Positions 7,095 to 16,900 of a stretch of 64,000 bases of DNA are shown one piece after another. The position numbers were made by a program, and so were the translations under genes. The DNA is from an uncultured bacterium (GTDB taxonomy: Bacteria; Verrucomicrobiota; Lentisphaeria; Victivallales; UBA1829). Below the pieces are notes generated by a model, which was given only the letters and a program-made list of their open reading frames with translations, made no database searches and was not told the origin of the DNA. The stretch is taken from the NCBI GenBank assembly GCA_902774245.1, contig CACYHQ010000005.1:124001-188000 (forward strand). Reading direction: 5' to 3'. Numbering within the stretch: the first letter of the stretch is position 1; each line of letters starts with the position of its first letter.

Positions 7095-7685
7095 CTACCC
7101 CCGCTTGCTCAGATAGAAGAAAAACGTGTTGCGGTCCGCATCGAAAAAGATCGCGCCTGTGTCATAGCGGTATTTCCCCAATATCATTTCCTGTTCCAGC
7201 GCGTGGGAATACAGCATTGTCCGATCCGTTTTGGGGAAGTCCGGGATCAATCCGGTCATCCGGGCGAGCAGTTGATCTTTCGGGTAACCGCCGACCTTAT
7301 TCTTCGCGGGCAGTGCTCCCCAGTCGTATTGCGCCAGGATCCGTTTCGATTCCTCCGGCGGGACGATGACATAACCGTACAGTATCTCCTCATAATCCGA
7401 GGGCGCCGGGATATCCACCCTTTTTTTGTAGTTGATCCATTTCAGCGTCCATTCGCAGTCGATCGCATCGGGCCAGAGAGACGAAAGCCTGCTCACGCGT
7501 GTCAGTTCGGAAAAATCATGGCTTGCCGAAACAGCGATTCCTTCCTTCGGCGGTGTATTGGAATCCATGATATAGACCGTTGCAAATATGCCAATCCCTG
7601 CCGTGATCGCACAGGAACCGAACGAGCCGAGGGCCAGCAGCGAGACGCCGAGCATCGTCAGGCCTTTTTTCACAATTCCGTTCAT
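7095..7685 (-). CDS. Single-pass membrane protein of unknown function
   Basis: With the start at 7685 the product is 196 residues. I chose this ATG because AGGAG lies at the right distance; an in-frame ATG at 7730 has none. A hydrophobic N-terminal segment ('MLGVSLLALGSFGSCAITAGIGIFATVYIMD') precedes a soluble domain of about 150 residues with no recognised fold. Its promoter is at 7740-7768. It opens a three-gene operon with the SUMF1-domain gene (9 nt away) and the helical protein, and all three are probably one envelope-associated unit of unknown purpose. Confidence 0.7.
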   Translation of the reverse strand: MNGIVKKGLTMLGVSLLALGSFGSCAITAGIGIFATVYIMDSNTPPKEGIAVSASHDFSELTRVSRLSSLWPDAIDCEWTLKWINYKKRVDIPAPSDYEEILYGYVIVPPEESKRILAQYDWGALPAKNKVGGYPKDQLLARMTGLIPDFPKTDRTMLYSHALEQEMILGKYRYDTGAIFFDADRNTFFFYLSKRG

Positions 7686-7739
7686 TCCTGTCTCCTGTCC
7701 GGATGGGGTGCCGTTGATGATAAGAATCATTTTTCGGTT

Positions 7740-7768
7740 AATATAAACCGATTCTACCGGATTGTCAA
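7740..7768 (-). promoter_or_regulatory. Promoter of the SUMF1-domain operon
   Basis: Minus strand: -35 TTGACA (7763-7768), 17-nt spacer, -10 TATATT (7740-7745). Near-consensus, about 55 nt before the chosen start at 7685. Confidence 0.85.
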
Positions 7769-7842
7769 GCGCGAGATAAAAAAACAGCTAAATTAGAGAA
7801 GAATATTAAAATCAAGAGTGTCCCCTGCCCTCAACTCAAAAA

Positions 7843-9063
7843 TTACCTGGCGGATTGTTTTGATTCGACAGATTCGACAGATTCGACAGCACGTGCGTAG
7901 TCGCGTGTTTTGTGTTTATTTCGCATCCATCTGACCGCCCGGCAGCTCCGTGACCAGAAATAGCAGAGATACGCCCAAAACACACGCACGTATGCACCCC
8001 GTTTCGGCAAAAGATACATGCGACGCATTATATCGGGCGTAAGAGCTTGAATATGCTTCCGAATCCCTCCCGCAAGATGTCCCCTTGCATCAAAACGGCT
8101 CAGAAGAAGCGCTTCGTTTTCTGCGTTGCCAAGTTTGCCTCGCAGTTCGAATAAGGCCCGGAATTCGGCCGTTTTATCTGGATCTGCTTCGAACTTGCGG
8201 ATTATGTCTTCCGGGAAAAACTCCGGGAAAGCGGCAAGCAGATCGCCCGGATACGGCAGATGCCAGAGGGCCACCATTTCGCGAAGCCGGACAAAATCCA
8301 CATTTTCCTTCATCGCCATCGCCGCATCGGTCAACAGTTTCGGGAGTTGAGCGTGATAATAGGACTTTGAGGCAATATGACGAGCTAGCATCAGCAGATT
8401 CATTTCAGGAGTCAGAACCCGTTGGCCGTCCCCAGCTGGATAAACCATGGTATATTTCCATATTTCGTGCGGGTCGATACCGTTAAAATTAGCCAGAGTG
8501 AAATGCGGTTCAAGCGCATGTTGTCCGCGTAAATGCACTGAAAAATGATGCGATGCCGTTTTTATAGCTTTTTTGTGCCTGTCCAAATATAAATCCGGAA
8601 TCTTCCACCCATCTTCCGCCAGAACGGCAAGCGCACGTTCGCAATCGTCCGGATGAAACCAGATATCCCAGTCGTTATAGGAGCGCAAAGCGGCATCAGG
8701 ATAGAGACGAAATGCCAAATCCGCGCCTTTGATCGGGACAAACCTCAGGTCATGGGATGCCAGCACACGATAGACCCGTTTGAGTTCCTGGGCGCACATC
8801 ATGGCTTTTAGCTGCCGCGCCTGATATATCTTCTGATATTCCGTCCGTTTCGCATCCGGCAGGACATCGTGCAGATACCGGTAGAACCATGCGGACAAGC
8901 CGAATTCCCGGCCTTGTGCCTCAAGTTCAGAACGGTCCGTTTCGTTCAGCCCTGCATAATACGTCCTGGCATTACCGAAAATACACGCGCAGAGAAATCG
9001 CAACAGATGAATCGGAATCCCGTAATTGTAGCCCATAACCTTGAATCTATTTTGTTGTTTCAA
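7843..9063 (-). CDS. Nucleotidyltransferase family protein (NTP_transf_5/PF14907-like)
   Basis: The 406-residue protein contains the pattern of the uncharacterised nucleotidyltransferase family: 'PIKGADLAFRLYPDAALRSYNDWDIWF' region with KG at 112-113 and the metal-binding Asp pair at 131 and 133. In other bacteria such proteins sit in polysaccharide or exosortase loci, and their substrate is unknown. The epimerase gene just upstream (divergent) fits a surface-glycan setting. The C-terminus ends in 'VESVESVESK', encoded by three tandem 9-bp units (7862-7888), which suggests slippage. The start at 9063 would leave almost no leader from the promoter at 9077-9105; the ATG at 9036 is a possible alternative. 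Confidence 0.75.
   Translation of the reverse strand: MKQQNRFKVMGYNYGIPIHLLRFLCACIFGNARTYYAGLNETDRSELEAQGREFGLSAWFYRYLHDVLPDAKRTEYQKIYQARQLKAMMCAQELKRVYRVLASHDLRFVPIKGADLAFRLYPDAALRSYNDWDIWFHPDDCERALAVLAEDGWKIPDLYLDRHKKAIKTASHHFSVHLRGQHALEPHFTLANFNGIDPHEIWKYTMVYPAGDGQRVLTPEMNLLMLARHIASKSYYHAQLPKLLTDAAMAMKENVDFVRLREMVALWHLPYPGDLLAAFPEFFPEDIIRKFEADPDKTAEFRALFELRGKLGNAENEALLLSRFDARGHLAGGIRKHIQALTPDIMRRMYLLPKRGAYVRVFWAYLCYFWSRSCRAVRWMRNKHKTRDYARAVESVESVESKQSAR
7862..7888. repeat. Three tandem copies of a 9-bp unit
   Basis: GATTCGACA is repeated exactly three times. On the coding strand it adds three 'VES/SVE' units near the C-terminus of the nucleotidyltransferase-like protein without breaking the frame. 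Confidence 0.9.
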
Positions 9064-9076
9064 ATCAGCTTATTGT

Positions 9077-9105
9077 AATTTATCCCTCTTTTCAGACTTT
9101 TTCAA
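9077..9105 (-). promoter_or_regulatory. Promoter of the nucleotidyltransferase gene
   Basis: Minus strand: -35 TTGAAA (9100-9105), 17-nt spacer, -10 TAAATT (9077-9082). Confidence 0.6.
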
Positions 9106-9289
9106 GTAAGGAACGGTCCTAATTCCGCATTCTGCAAAAAAACTTTTCACTTTTCCTTGCCTTCGCGCCGAAAGATCTATTGAAAAAAGCAAACATGATG
9201 CTATTGTATTATACTATAAAACATCTTTGCACGGACACGTTCAACATCATGCGCCGCGCCCCAACAACTGAACGGAAAGAGGCATTCGG

Positions 9290-10291
9290 ATGAAGATTCT
9301 TGTAACTGGTACAGCGGGTTTTATCGGGTTCCATACCTTTTTGGCACTGCGCGCGGCCGGACACGATGTTCTGGGCATCGACAACCTCAACTCCTACAAC
9401 GATGTGCGGCTGAAGCTCGCCCGCCTCAGAGTGAGCGGATTCGACATCGACGAGATCCTGCTTGATCAGGTCATCGAGAGCAAGCAGGGCGGACGGTTCG
9501 CGAAATTCGACCTCGCCGACCGCGATGAACTCAAAAAGATCTTCGAAAACGAGAAATTCGATGCCGTGTGCCATCTGGCGGCGCAGCCGGGCGTGCGCTA
9601 CAGCCTCGAAAATCCGTACGCCTACATCGACTCCAACATTGTGGCGTTCCTGAACGTGCTGGAATGCTGCCGTCACTACGAGGTCCCGCACCTCGTCTAC
9701 GCCTCCAGCTCCAGCGTGTACGGCAACACCAAACGCGTGCCGTTCACGGTCGATGACCCGGTCAATGAGCCGGTCAGCCTTTACGCCGCGACCAAGAAGA
9801 GCGACGAGCTGATGGCGTACTGCTACGGACACCTTTACCGTTTCGCCACGACCGGACTGCGTTTCTTCACCGTCTACGGACCGTGGGGGCGCGTCGACAT
9901 GGCCATGTTCAAGTTCACGAAGGCGATCCTCGAAGGAAAGCCCATCGACGTATACAACCACGGTAACCTGTCCCGCGACTTCACTTATATCGACGATATC
10001 GTGGAAGGCGTCCGCCGCGTCATCACGAAGACGCCGGAGAAGCCCGAATACCGTCTCTACAACATCGGGCACGGCAGCCCGGTCCATCTCATGGATTTCA
10101 TCCGCGCGATCGAAAAGGTCACCGGAAAGAAGGCTATCCTGAATATGAAGGAGATGCAGAAAGGCGACGTCGTGACGACCTGGGCGGACACCACCGCGCT
10201 GGAACGCGATTATGGCTACTGCCCGAAAGTCGGAATCGAGAAAGGCGTCGAGCAATTCGTGAAGTGGTACCGCGAGTTCTATTCCTGCTGA
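9290..10291 (+). CDS. NAD-dependent nucleotide-sugar epimerase, UDP-glucuronate 4-epimerase type
   Basis: The 333-residue protein is an extended short-chain dehydrogenase. It has the Rossmann motif 'GTAGFIG' (7-13), 'HLAAQPGVRYS', 'SSSSVYG', and the catalytic Tyr165/Lys169 in 'YAATK'. 'TVYGPWGRVDMA' and 'RDFTYIDDIVEGV' are typical of the CapI/UDP-glucuronate 4-epimerase branch, and the length fits. It would supply UDP-galacturonate for surface polysaccharide. The start at 9290 follows an AGAGG site. Upstream lies an AT-rich stretch with possible -35 TTGAAA (9180-9185) and TATTGT/TATACT -10-like hexamers (9202-9215). The gene is monocistronic, with the next gene convergent 25 nt away. Confidence 0.85.
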   Translation: MKILVTGTAGFIGFHTFLALRAAGHDVLGIDNLNSYNDVRLKLARLRVSGFDIDEILLDQVIESKQGGRFAKFDLADRDELKKIFENEKFDAVCHLAAQPGVRYSLENPYAYIDSNIVAFLNVLECCRHYEVPHLVYASSSSVYGNTKRVPFTVDDPVNEPVSLYAATKKSDELMAYCYGHLYRFATTGLRFFTVYGPWGRVDMAMFKFTKAILEGKPIDVYNHGNLSRDFTYIDDIVEGVRRVITKTPEKPEYRLYNIGHGSPVHLMDFIRAIEKVTGKKAILNMKEMQKGDVVTTWADTTALERDYGYCPKVGIEKGVEQFVKWYREFYSC

Positions 10292-10316
10292 AAGAAATAC
10301 AGGCGGGGAACGTTCC

Positions 10317-11243
10317 TCAATTCTTCATTAGCGACTTCAGGAAATCCTCGTCATCCGCCTTGCGCAGGAATCCGAAGAGGTCGGTCCCGATCGGGATCAA
10401 ATCGGGTTCTCCGCCGTCATGTTCCGCCAGGAAATACAGCGTATCTTGCATCGCCGGGTCGGCTGACGCCAGAATGTAGGATTCGAATGTGGAGGACATT
10501 TCGTTTCGCACGCGCGCCACGAGATACCACGCGGTCTCGCATGGCGCCAGCGGGATGATCTGCATTTCATCGCAGTACCCGTAAACATCGAGGGCGCCGT
10601 GATAGGACGCATGGGAGAAATGCCTGCTGAATTCCTGCCAGTCATCGGGGAGTTTCGTGTGGATCAGACGGGAGTATTCCTCCCGGAGCTCCGGCGGCAG
10701 CGCGGGCGCGTAGGTCTGCTTGCCGTAATCTTCTTCCGGATCGTCGATCTCCACGGGCGGGAGCTCGCGGTCCCAGTCCGGCCCGAGGATCGAAACAAGT
10801 TTTTCGGAGACGCGGAACGGCTTTTCCTGTTTCGGCGAACCAAGATTCGGCGCGTTGAAGAGATTCGGGAAGAAGTCCACACCGAGCACGTCGAAGCCAT
10901 TTTCCGCCAGGTAATGCTGCGTGAACTGGATCGTGCCGACCTCGCCGTCCGTGGAGATGCTGATGTCCGCGAAAAACTCCTTGCCGTCTTTGCTCAGGCG
11001 GACGGATGCGAACGGGACTTCCAGGACCTGCGGATGCTTCGGCATGATACGTGCATCATCGGGCAGAGACTTGAAGGAAATCGCGAGCGCGGAATCCTCG
11101 TTGGCGCGTTTTGCCTTCTTCATCAGGTCGCGCTGCATGAGAATCTTCTGTTTCCATTCGAGCTGCGCGGCGTCCGCGAGAGAGGTGAAAAGTTTCTGCG
11201 AGATGTCGTAGTATTTGTCTTTTTTCGGGCCGAAGAAGAACAT
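10317..11243 (-). CDS. Conserved-looking soluble protein, function unknown
   Basis: The 308-residue protein begins 'MFFFGPKKDKYYDISQKLF' and has no signal peptide or membrane segment. I chose the ATG at 11243 because AAAGG is well placed; a frame extension upstream would need a TTG. A helical, Lys-rich N-terminus is followed by mixed alpha/beta parts ('LEVPFASVRLSKDGKEFFADISISTDGEVGTI', 'WYLVARVRNEM') and a C-terminal 'DLIPIGTDLFGFLRKADDEDFLKSLM' helix. No family recognised. It stands alone with its own promoter (11292-11320), convergent with the epimerase and divergent from the kinase gene. Confidence 0.7.
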   Translation of the reverse strand: MFFFGPKKDKYYDISQKLFTSLADAAQLEWKQKILMQRDLMKKAKRANEDSALAISFKSLPDDARIMPKHPQVLEVPFASVRLSKDGKEFFADISISTDGEVGTIQFTQHYLAENGFDVLGVDFFPNLFNAPNLGSPKQEKPFRVSEKLVSILGPDWDRELPPVEIDDPEEDYGKQTYAPALPPELREEYSRLIHTKLPDDWQEFSRHFSHASYHGALDVYGYCDEMQIIPLAPCETAWYLVARVRNEMSSTFESYILASADPAMQDTLYFLAEHDGGEPDLIPIGTDLFGFLRKADDEDFLKSLMKN

Positions 11244-11291
11244 ATTACAAACCTTTCCGTTCAAGGCATGGTGAAACGTTTTCTGCCAATC

Positions 11292-11320
11292 AACATATCA
11301 TGCGGAAGAGAAAAATACAA
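11292..11320 (-). promoter_or_regulatory. Promoter of the 10317-11243 gene
   Basis: Minus strand: -35 TTGTAT (11315-11320), 17-nt spacer, -10 TATGTT (11292-11297). Confidence 0.55.
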
Positions 11321-11446
11321 GCCGGAAAGCAAAAAACTTTAAGAAAAAAAGTAGTAGTTTGCGTTTGTGAGTTTTTGTGCTCGGATCAGCATAAACGATC
11401 CAGGGAATTCGGGGGACGGAATGCGCTGCAAATTTCCATTTCCCGC

Positions 11447-11474
11447 TTGATATTTTCGCACGCGATGCTATATT
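11447..11474 (+). promoter_or_regulatory. Promoter of the WaaP-like kinase gene
   Basis: -35 TTGATA (11447-11452), 16-nt spacer, -10 TATATT (11469-11474), 39 nt before the start codon. A perfect 12-nt palindrome, CGAAAGCTTTCG (11499-11510), covers the ribosome-binding region. Confidence 0.7.
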
Positions 11475-11512
11475 TTAGAGTAGCAGCATAACAACGACCG
11501 AAAGCTTTCGCG

Positions 11513-12715
11513 ATGAGCTCAAAATCTCCCCTCCCCGTCAATCTCCTCAAAAACAAGCACTGGCACTGGCATATCCCCTCCGAAAAGACCTTGGAAACCG
11601 TCCGCGGCCTGGTCCTGTCCGCTCCGCATCTCGTGAAGAGCACGCCGGTCCGCGCAGTGTACCATTGCGAGGATTTCTACCTGAAATTCGACCGTTCGCC
11701 GAATCTCTGGTCTGCCTTCAGGAAAAGCATCTACCCGAAGTCCCGCGTGGAATACTGCATCGGGCGGAATCTGGCGGCGGCGGGGATTCCCGCCGTGGAA
11801 TGCCTCGGCTGGGGCAAGCTCGGCGGCACGAACGTGCTGATCACGCGCGCCATGCCCGGATTCGAGCCGCTGGAAGACGTCTTCTACCGGGATATCGTCT
11901 ACGGCGGCGGGAACTCGGACGGCATCCTGTCGGAGATCACGGTGTTCCTGAAGAGATTCTACGATGCCGGGTTCTATCACGGCGACCTGCATTTCGGCAA
12001 TATCCTGTACCATCCCGGCACACACCGTCTAGCGTGGGTCGACCTGATCGCGATCGGGCAGCCCGGCACCGTCGAACCCGCCGCGCGCCGGTTCATGAGC
12101 CGGTGCATCGTCACGCTCCGCGAAGGGCTGGACCGCGCCCGGATGCTCCGCACGATCCGCGAAGTCGGCGCGGCGGAGACGGACACCGAAGCGGAGTTCT
12201 TTTATTTTACAGAGGTTCGGCATGCCGCGGAACATCTCCTTGAGACCTGGGAAAAACGCAGCGGTCAGGCGTTGAACGGTTATCCGAAGTTCGCCGATGC
12301 GATCCCCTGCCCCGGCGCACCCGGACGCACGATGCTCCTGAGGAAAAACTCAATGGAACGCCCGATCCTCACGAAGGAAGACATCGCGAACGGGATGCCC
12401 GCCGGATACGAACGCCTCCGCGTGGAAAATGAAGCCGAGGCGGAGGCCATCTATCTGCGGAGCATCTATTTGCAGACGCTCCGGGTCAGACACCGCCGCG
12501 TCGCGGCGTTCGCGCGTCCGAACGAGCTCTGGCTGGAACCCCTGCCCGCCGCGCTGGAGGAATCCCTCCCCAAAGACGATCCCGATGTGGCGTTCTTCTG
12601 GCGCTCGTTGGACGAAGAAATGATCGAAGCGCCCGCGAGCAGCGTCGGACGCCTGCCGAACGGCTCGTTCTATCTGACCGATCTGATGCAGGTCCGCGCC
12701 GGTTTCGAGGAGTAA
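11513..12715 (+). CDS. Lipopolysaccharide (Kdo/WaaP-type) kinase family protein
   Basis: The 400-residue protein has a small kinase-like fold in its first half: 'YLKFDR' with the probable ATP-binding Lys58, the catalytic loop 'YHGDLHFGNIL' with Asp158, and the metal-binding 'WVDLI' with Asp177. This is the Kdo kinase/WaaP/InaA pattern, which phosphorylates LPS core sugars at the inner face of the membrane. The second half (about 270-400) is not recognised and makes the protein longer than usual (about 240-290 residues). The start at 11513 has a poor ribosome-binding site buried in a palindrome, which may limit its translation. RhuM follows 43 nt downstream, perhaps in the same transcript. Confidence 0.8.
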   Translation: MSSKSPLPVNLLKNKHWHWHIPSEKTLETVRGLVLSAPHLVKSTPVRAVYHCEDFYLKFDRSPNLWSAFRKSIYPKSRVEYCIGRNLAAAGIPAVECLGWGKLGGTNVLITRAMPGFEPLEDVFYRDIVYGGGNSDGILSEITVFLKRFYDAGFYHGDLHFGNILYHPGTHRLAWVDLIAIGQPGTVEPAARRFMSRCIVTLREGLDRARMLRTIREVGAAETDTEAEFFYFTEVRHAAEHLLETWEKRSGQALNGYPKFADAIPCPGAPGRTMLLRKNSMERPILTKEDIANGMPAGYERLRVENEAEAEAIYLRSIYLQTLRVRHRRVAAFARPNELWLEPLPAALEESLPKDDPDVAFFWRSLDEEMIEAPASSVGRLPNGSFYLTDLMQVRAGFEE

Positions 12716-12758
12716 AAAAGCCTTTTCCAACGGCTGGACGAAGAAGGAGACGAGGAAG

Positions 12759-13784
12759 ATGAGCAGTGACTTGATCGTATATCAGACCGAGGACGGAGAG
12801 CTGCATCTCAACGTCCAGCTGGAAAATGAAACCGTATGGCTGACGCAGGCGGCCATGGCGGAGCTATTTGGATGCACATCCGACAATATCTCTTTGCACC
12901 TTCAGAATATTTATTCTTCCGGCGAATTGTTGGAAGAAGCAACTGCCGAGGATTTCTCGGTAGTTCGACCGGAAGGCGCGCGTCAGGTGTCCCGCAAGCT
13001 CAAACACTACAACCTTGATGCGATTATTGCCGTAGGGTATCGGGTCAATTCAAAGAGGGCGACACAATTCCGTATCTGGGCGACGCAGATACTGAAAGAG
13101 TATATCGTAAAGGGATTCGCCCTGAACGATGAACGGATGAAGACCGGCCGGAATATGACGTATTTCGACGAGCTCCAGGAACGCATCAGGGAAATCCGTC
13201 TCTCGGAAAAAGTCTTCTATCAGAAGATCAAGGATATCTACAAGACGAGCGTCGACTATGATCCCCACGATGAAAAGACCCTCCTGTTCTTCAAAGTTGT
13301 CCAGAACAAACTGTTGTGGGCGATCAGTCGTCAGACCGCGGCGGAATTGATCGCACGTCGCGCGAATGCCGAACTGCCTTTTATGGGGATGCAGTCCTAT
13401 GACAAGAAGAACGAGCACAGAATCACTCTGCGCGATGCCGACACCGCCAAGAACTATCTGACCGAGGACGAGATGAAAGCCCTCGGGCTTCTGGTGGAAC
13501 AGTATCTTGCTTTTGCGGAGGCACAGGCACAGCAGCATATCGCCATGAGCATGAACGACTGGATCGCGAGACTGGATGCCATCCTGACGCTGAACGGCAG
13601 GGAGTTGCTTACGCATGCAGGGAGTATCTCAGCGGAAATTGCCAGAGAAATCAGTGCAAAACAACTTGATCAATTCCGGGAACGTCTGCGGAGAGAGGAG
13701 ATCGAAGCGAGTCTGGATGAACTGGAACGCGATCTGAAGGCTGTCGAAGACAACAAATCTCAATGCGATTCCGGCAACAAGTAG
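12759..13784 (+). CDS. rhuM: RhuM family protein (Virulence_RhuM)
   Basis: The 341-residue protein shows the RhuM pattern throughout: 'LNVQLENETVWLTQAAMAELFG' (a winged-helix-like N-terminus), 'YNLDAIIAVGYRVNSKRATQFRIWATQILKEYIVKGF' and 'YLTEDEMKALGLLVEQYLAFAEAQA'. RhuM was first noted on a Salmonella pathogenicity island. The molecular role is unknown, though the N-terminal fold suggests DNA binding. A strong AAGGAG site precedes the start. A second RhuM is encoded at 39804. RhuM genes are typical of islands and toxin-antitoxin-like accessory regions. A bidirectional terminator follows. Confidence 0.9.
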   Translation: MSSDLIVYQTEDGELHLNVQLENETVWLTQAAMAELFGCTSDNISLHLQNIYSSGELLEEATAEDFSVVRPEGARQVSRKLKHYNLDAIIAVGYRVNSKRATQFRIWATQILKEYIVKGFALNDERMKTGRNMTYFDELQERIREIRLSEKVFYQKIKDIYKTSVDYDPHDEKTLLFFKVVQNKLLWAISRQTAAELIARRANAELPFMGMQSYDKKNEHRITLRDADTAKNYLTEDEMKALGLLVEQYLAFAEAQAQQHIAMSMNDWIARLDAILTLNGRELLTHAGSISAEIAREISAKQLDQFRERLRREEIEASLDELERDLKAVEDNKSQCDSGNK

Positions 13785-13845
13785 AACTGAGTACAAAAAA
13801 GCTTTGCCACAAAACTGTTTTTGTAGGCTGAAAAGCAAAAAGAAA

Positions 13846-13884
13846 GCCCGTCTGCAGGAGAGAATGATTCTCGGCCAGACGGGC
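13846..13884. terminator. Bidirectional terminator between rhuM and the beta-galactosidase gene
   Basis: GCCCGTCTG (13846-13854) pairs with CAGACGGGC (13876-13884), with an inner GAGAATGATTCTC hairpin. T-rich sequence follows on the plus strand, and a stronger T-tract (TTTCTTTTTGCTTTT) follows on the minus strand. Confidence 0.85.
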
Positions 13885-13910
13885 AATGTTTTATCTATTA
13901 TTTTTGATTC

Positions 13911-16900
13911 TTATTCCGGTTTGCGGAAATCCAGCGTGCAGCTCCATTCGTACTGGTTCGGACGAAGCTGGTACTCGTTGTGGACGCTGACGGACCAGCC
14001 GTCATCGCCGCCGACGCCCATGTGGAAGCCGTCGAGGATCAGCCAGGTCTTCTTGCCGGGTTTCAGTTCCCAGCTGTGGTCCGCGGCCATCAGGTCCTGC
14101 GGAGAGAGGTGCAGCGAGGAGAAGCGGAACGGCTTGCCGCCGTCTTCCCAGACGCCCAGATGCTGTCTGCCTTTTCCGGTCAGATTCAGCTCCACCACGT
14201 CGCCGCGGCTGCCGCATTCGGACGGCACGAGATAGTTCTCCAGCATGTCGGAGATATTGTTTTCCCAGCGGCCGACGAGCGAAGCGACGAAACGGTCCGG
14301 ATAGTTTTCATACGGGCCGCGTCCGAAATACTTCGCGGTTTCGAAGCCTTCGACCAGCGGGAACATCATGCCGACGCGCGCCACGGAGCGCAGGTCGTTC
14401 TGACGGAACAACGCGTACTGGTGGAAGTTCAGGAGGTGCGCCTTCGCGGGATCGACGGTCCAGACAATGACCGATTCCACAGCGCCGCCGATACGGGTTT
14501 TCGCGATGACCGTGTACTTGCCGCCGTCTTTTTTCCATTCGAAGCCGACCAGCTCGCGTTTCGGGTTGATGATCTTGGGCCAGTCTTTCGCGAACGAGCC
14601 GTCATGGTCCATCATGCGGTCGTTGCAGGTGGGGGCGCGGTAGAAGATTTCTTCAGCGGGCGCGGCGAGGAGTTCCTTGCCTTCGGGCTTCATGGAAACG
14701 AGTTCACCGGTCTTTTTCGACCAGGTCAGGAATCCGATGGTGAGCGTGTCCGCGGTTTCCTTCACGTCGGAATCCGTGATGGTCATCTTTCCGGAACGGG
14801 CGTCCTGGAGCTTCGAGACAGCGGCGGGAGCCTGGGCCGGAGCGGAAAGCGCGAACTGCGTACGGGTGATCTCGTATTTCGGACCATCGCAATAGACGTT
14901 CAGGAAACACCATGCGTTGGAGGCGGGCGCGTCGAACGGGACTTCGACGACTGCGGATTCGAAGCACTGGGTCACCGGGACGTTCAGGACGCCGGATTTG
15001 ACGACTTTGCCGTTCGCGGTCTCTTCCCAGCGGAATTTCAGGTCTGCGGTCGAGGCGTTGTTGCGCTCATTGATGACCGTCAGGTTCTTTCCTTCAAGCT
15101 TGAAGCGGATCGGAGCCTGGCAGACGCGGACTTCCTGCGCGCCGGGATGCGGCGTGACGGATGCGTCCACGATGCCGTTCAGGACCTGGGTGCGGTTCTG
15201 TCCGTTGGCCTGGTAATTGTAGTTTTCGCCGAAGTCGTTGCCGTAGCCGTAGTTGACTTCGCCGGTCTTCTCGATCACGTTCAGGAGCGCCTTGTCCGCC
15301 CAGTCCCAGAGGAATCCGCCATGGAATCCGCGGTTCTCATTGACGAGATCCCAGTATTGGAAGATGTTTCCGGTGGAGTTGCCCTTCGCATAAGCGTATT
15401 CGCACAGGATGATCGGGCGTGTGTCGCGCTGGCTGTTCATCATGGACCGGATGCGGTCGGGACGCGCGTACATGGGACACAGGATGTCGCTGATGATCGG
15501 GGGCGGATTGCCGCTTTCATACTGCACGGGACGGGTCGGGTCGGTGAAGCGGATCCAGTTCGCCATGGCGGCCTGGTTCGCGCCGGTGCCGGATTCGTTG
15601 CCGAGCGACCAGAATCCGATGCACGGGTTGTTGCGGTCGCGGAGCACCATGCGTTCGGCGCGTTCGAGGTAGACCGGCGCCCATGCGGGATCTTTCGAGA
15701 GCTGCGCGCCGAGCCCGTGCGTCTCGATGTTGGTCTCGCCGACGAGCAGCAGACCGTATTCGTTGCAGAGTTCGTACCAGCGGTTGTTGTTCGGATAGTG
15801 GCTGGTGCGGACGGCGTTGAAGTTGAGTTTCTTCATCGTCTCGATGTCGAGCCGCATATCCTCCTCGGTCACGGCGAATGCGTGTTTCGCGCTGAAGTCG
15901 TGACGGTCCACACCGCGCACGATGAGCCGCTGGCCGTTCAGCAGGACGTCCCTGCCCCGGATCTCGATCTGGCGGAATCCGACCGGCACATACTGCACCT
16001 CAAGCGTCTTGCCGGAATCGTCGACGAGGTGCAGGAAGAGTTTGTAGAGATACGGGGAATCCGGGGACCACTGTTCGGGGGCGGTCACTCTCATGGAAAT
16101 GTTCGCCGCGCCGCGTTCCGAACGCTGACCGTACATGCCGGACTGGCCGGCGAAACGTTCCGGACGGCTCTCCGCGACGAGGTTTCCGGTCGCATCGACC
16201 AGGCGCGCCTTCACGCGGACGCCGGGATACGATGACAAGGGGATATCCCCGATGGGCTGACGCGGAAGCGCGCGGGTTTCGATGTATGCCGTGATCTCCA
16301 GATTCGCGTCGGATTTTTCGTGGCGCTGGTTCTTCGCGGGATCGGTGAACGTGGTCTTGACCGACCAGTCGCGCAGATGCACGGGAGACAGCGCCATCAG
16401 GCGGACGTCGCGGTAGATGCCGCTCATGCGCCAGACGTCCTGGCATTCCAGGAAAGTTCCGGTCGAGAAACGGTACACCTTCACTGCGATGGTGTTCTTG
16501 CCGGGTTTCAGCAGCTTCGTGATCGCGAACTCGGACGGTAGGCGGCTGTCCTCCGCATAGCCCGCGTATTGCCCGTTCACCCAAAAATCGTACGCGCTGT
16601 CCACCCCGTCGAACACGATCCGGACGTCGCGTTCCAGCCAGTCAGCCGGGATGTCGAACGTGCGGCGGTAGCATCCGGTCGGGTTCGCCTCCGGCAGCAG
16701 CGGCGGATTCGCCTCTTTCTGAAAGAGGTAGATATTATTGATATAGACGCCCCGGTCCGGGACGCGCATGTCGTTCTGCCAGTTCGAGGGGACCTTCATA
16801 TCCATCCAGGAGGAATCGGCGAAATCCGGCCGGATGACGTCGTCAGGCACTTCGTCCGGCTTGCCGAAGAGCTGAAATTTCCAGGTGCCGTTCAGGTCGA

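Noticed and set aside
7862..7888. Possible CRISPR-like array
   Set aside because: Three contiguous 9-bp units without spacers, inside a coding sequence.
13980..16235. 751-codon open frame on the plus strand opposite the beta-galactosidase
   Set aside because: It is the antisense shadow of a clear GH2 enzyme; long antisense frames are common in GC-rich, codon-biased genes.
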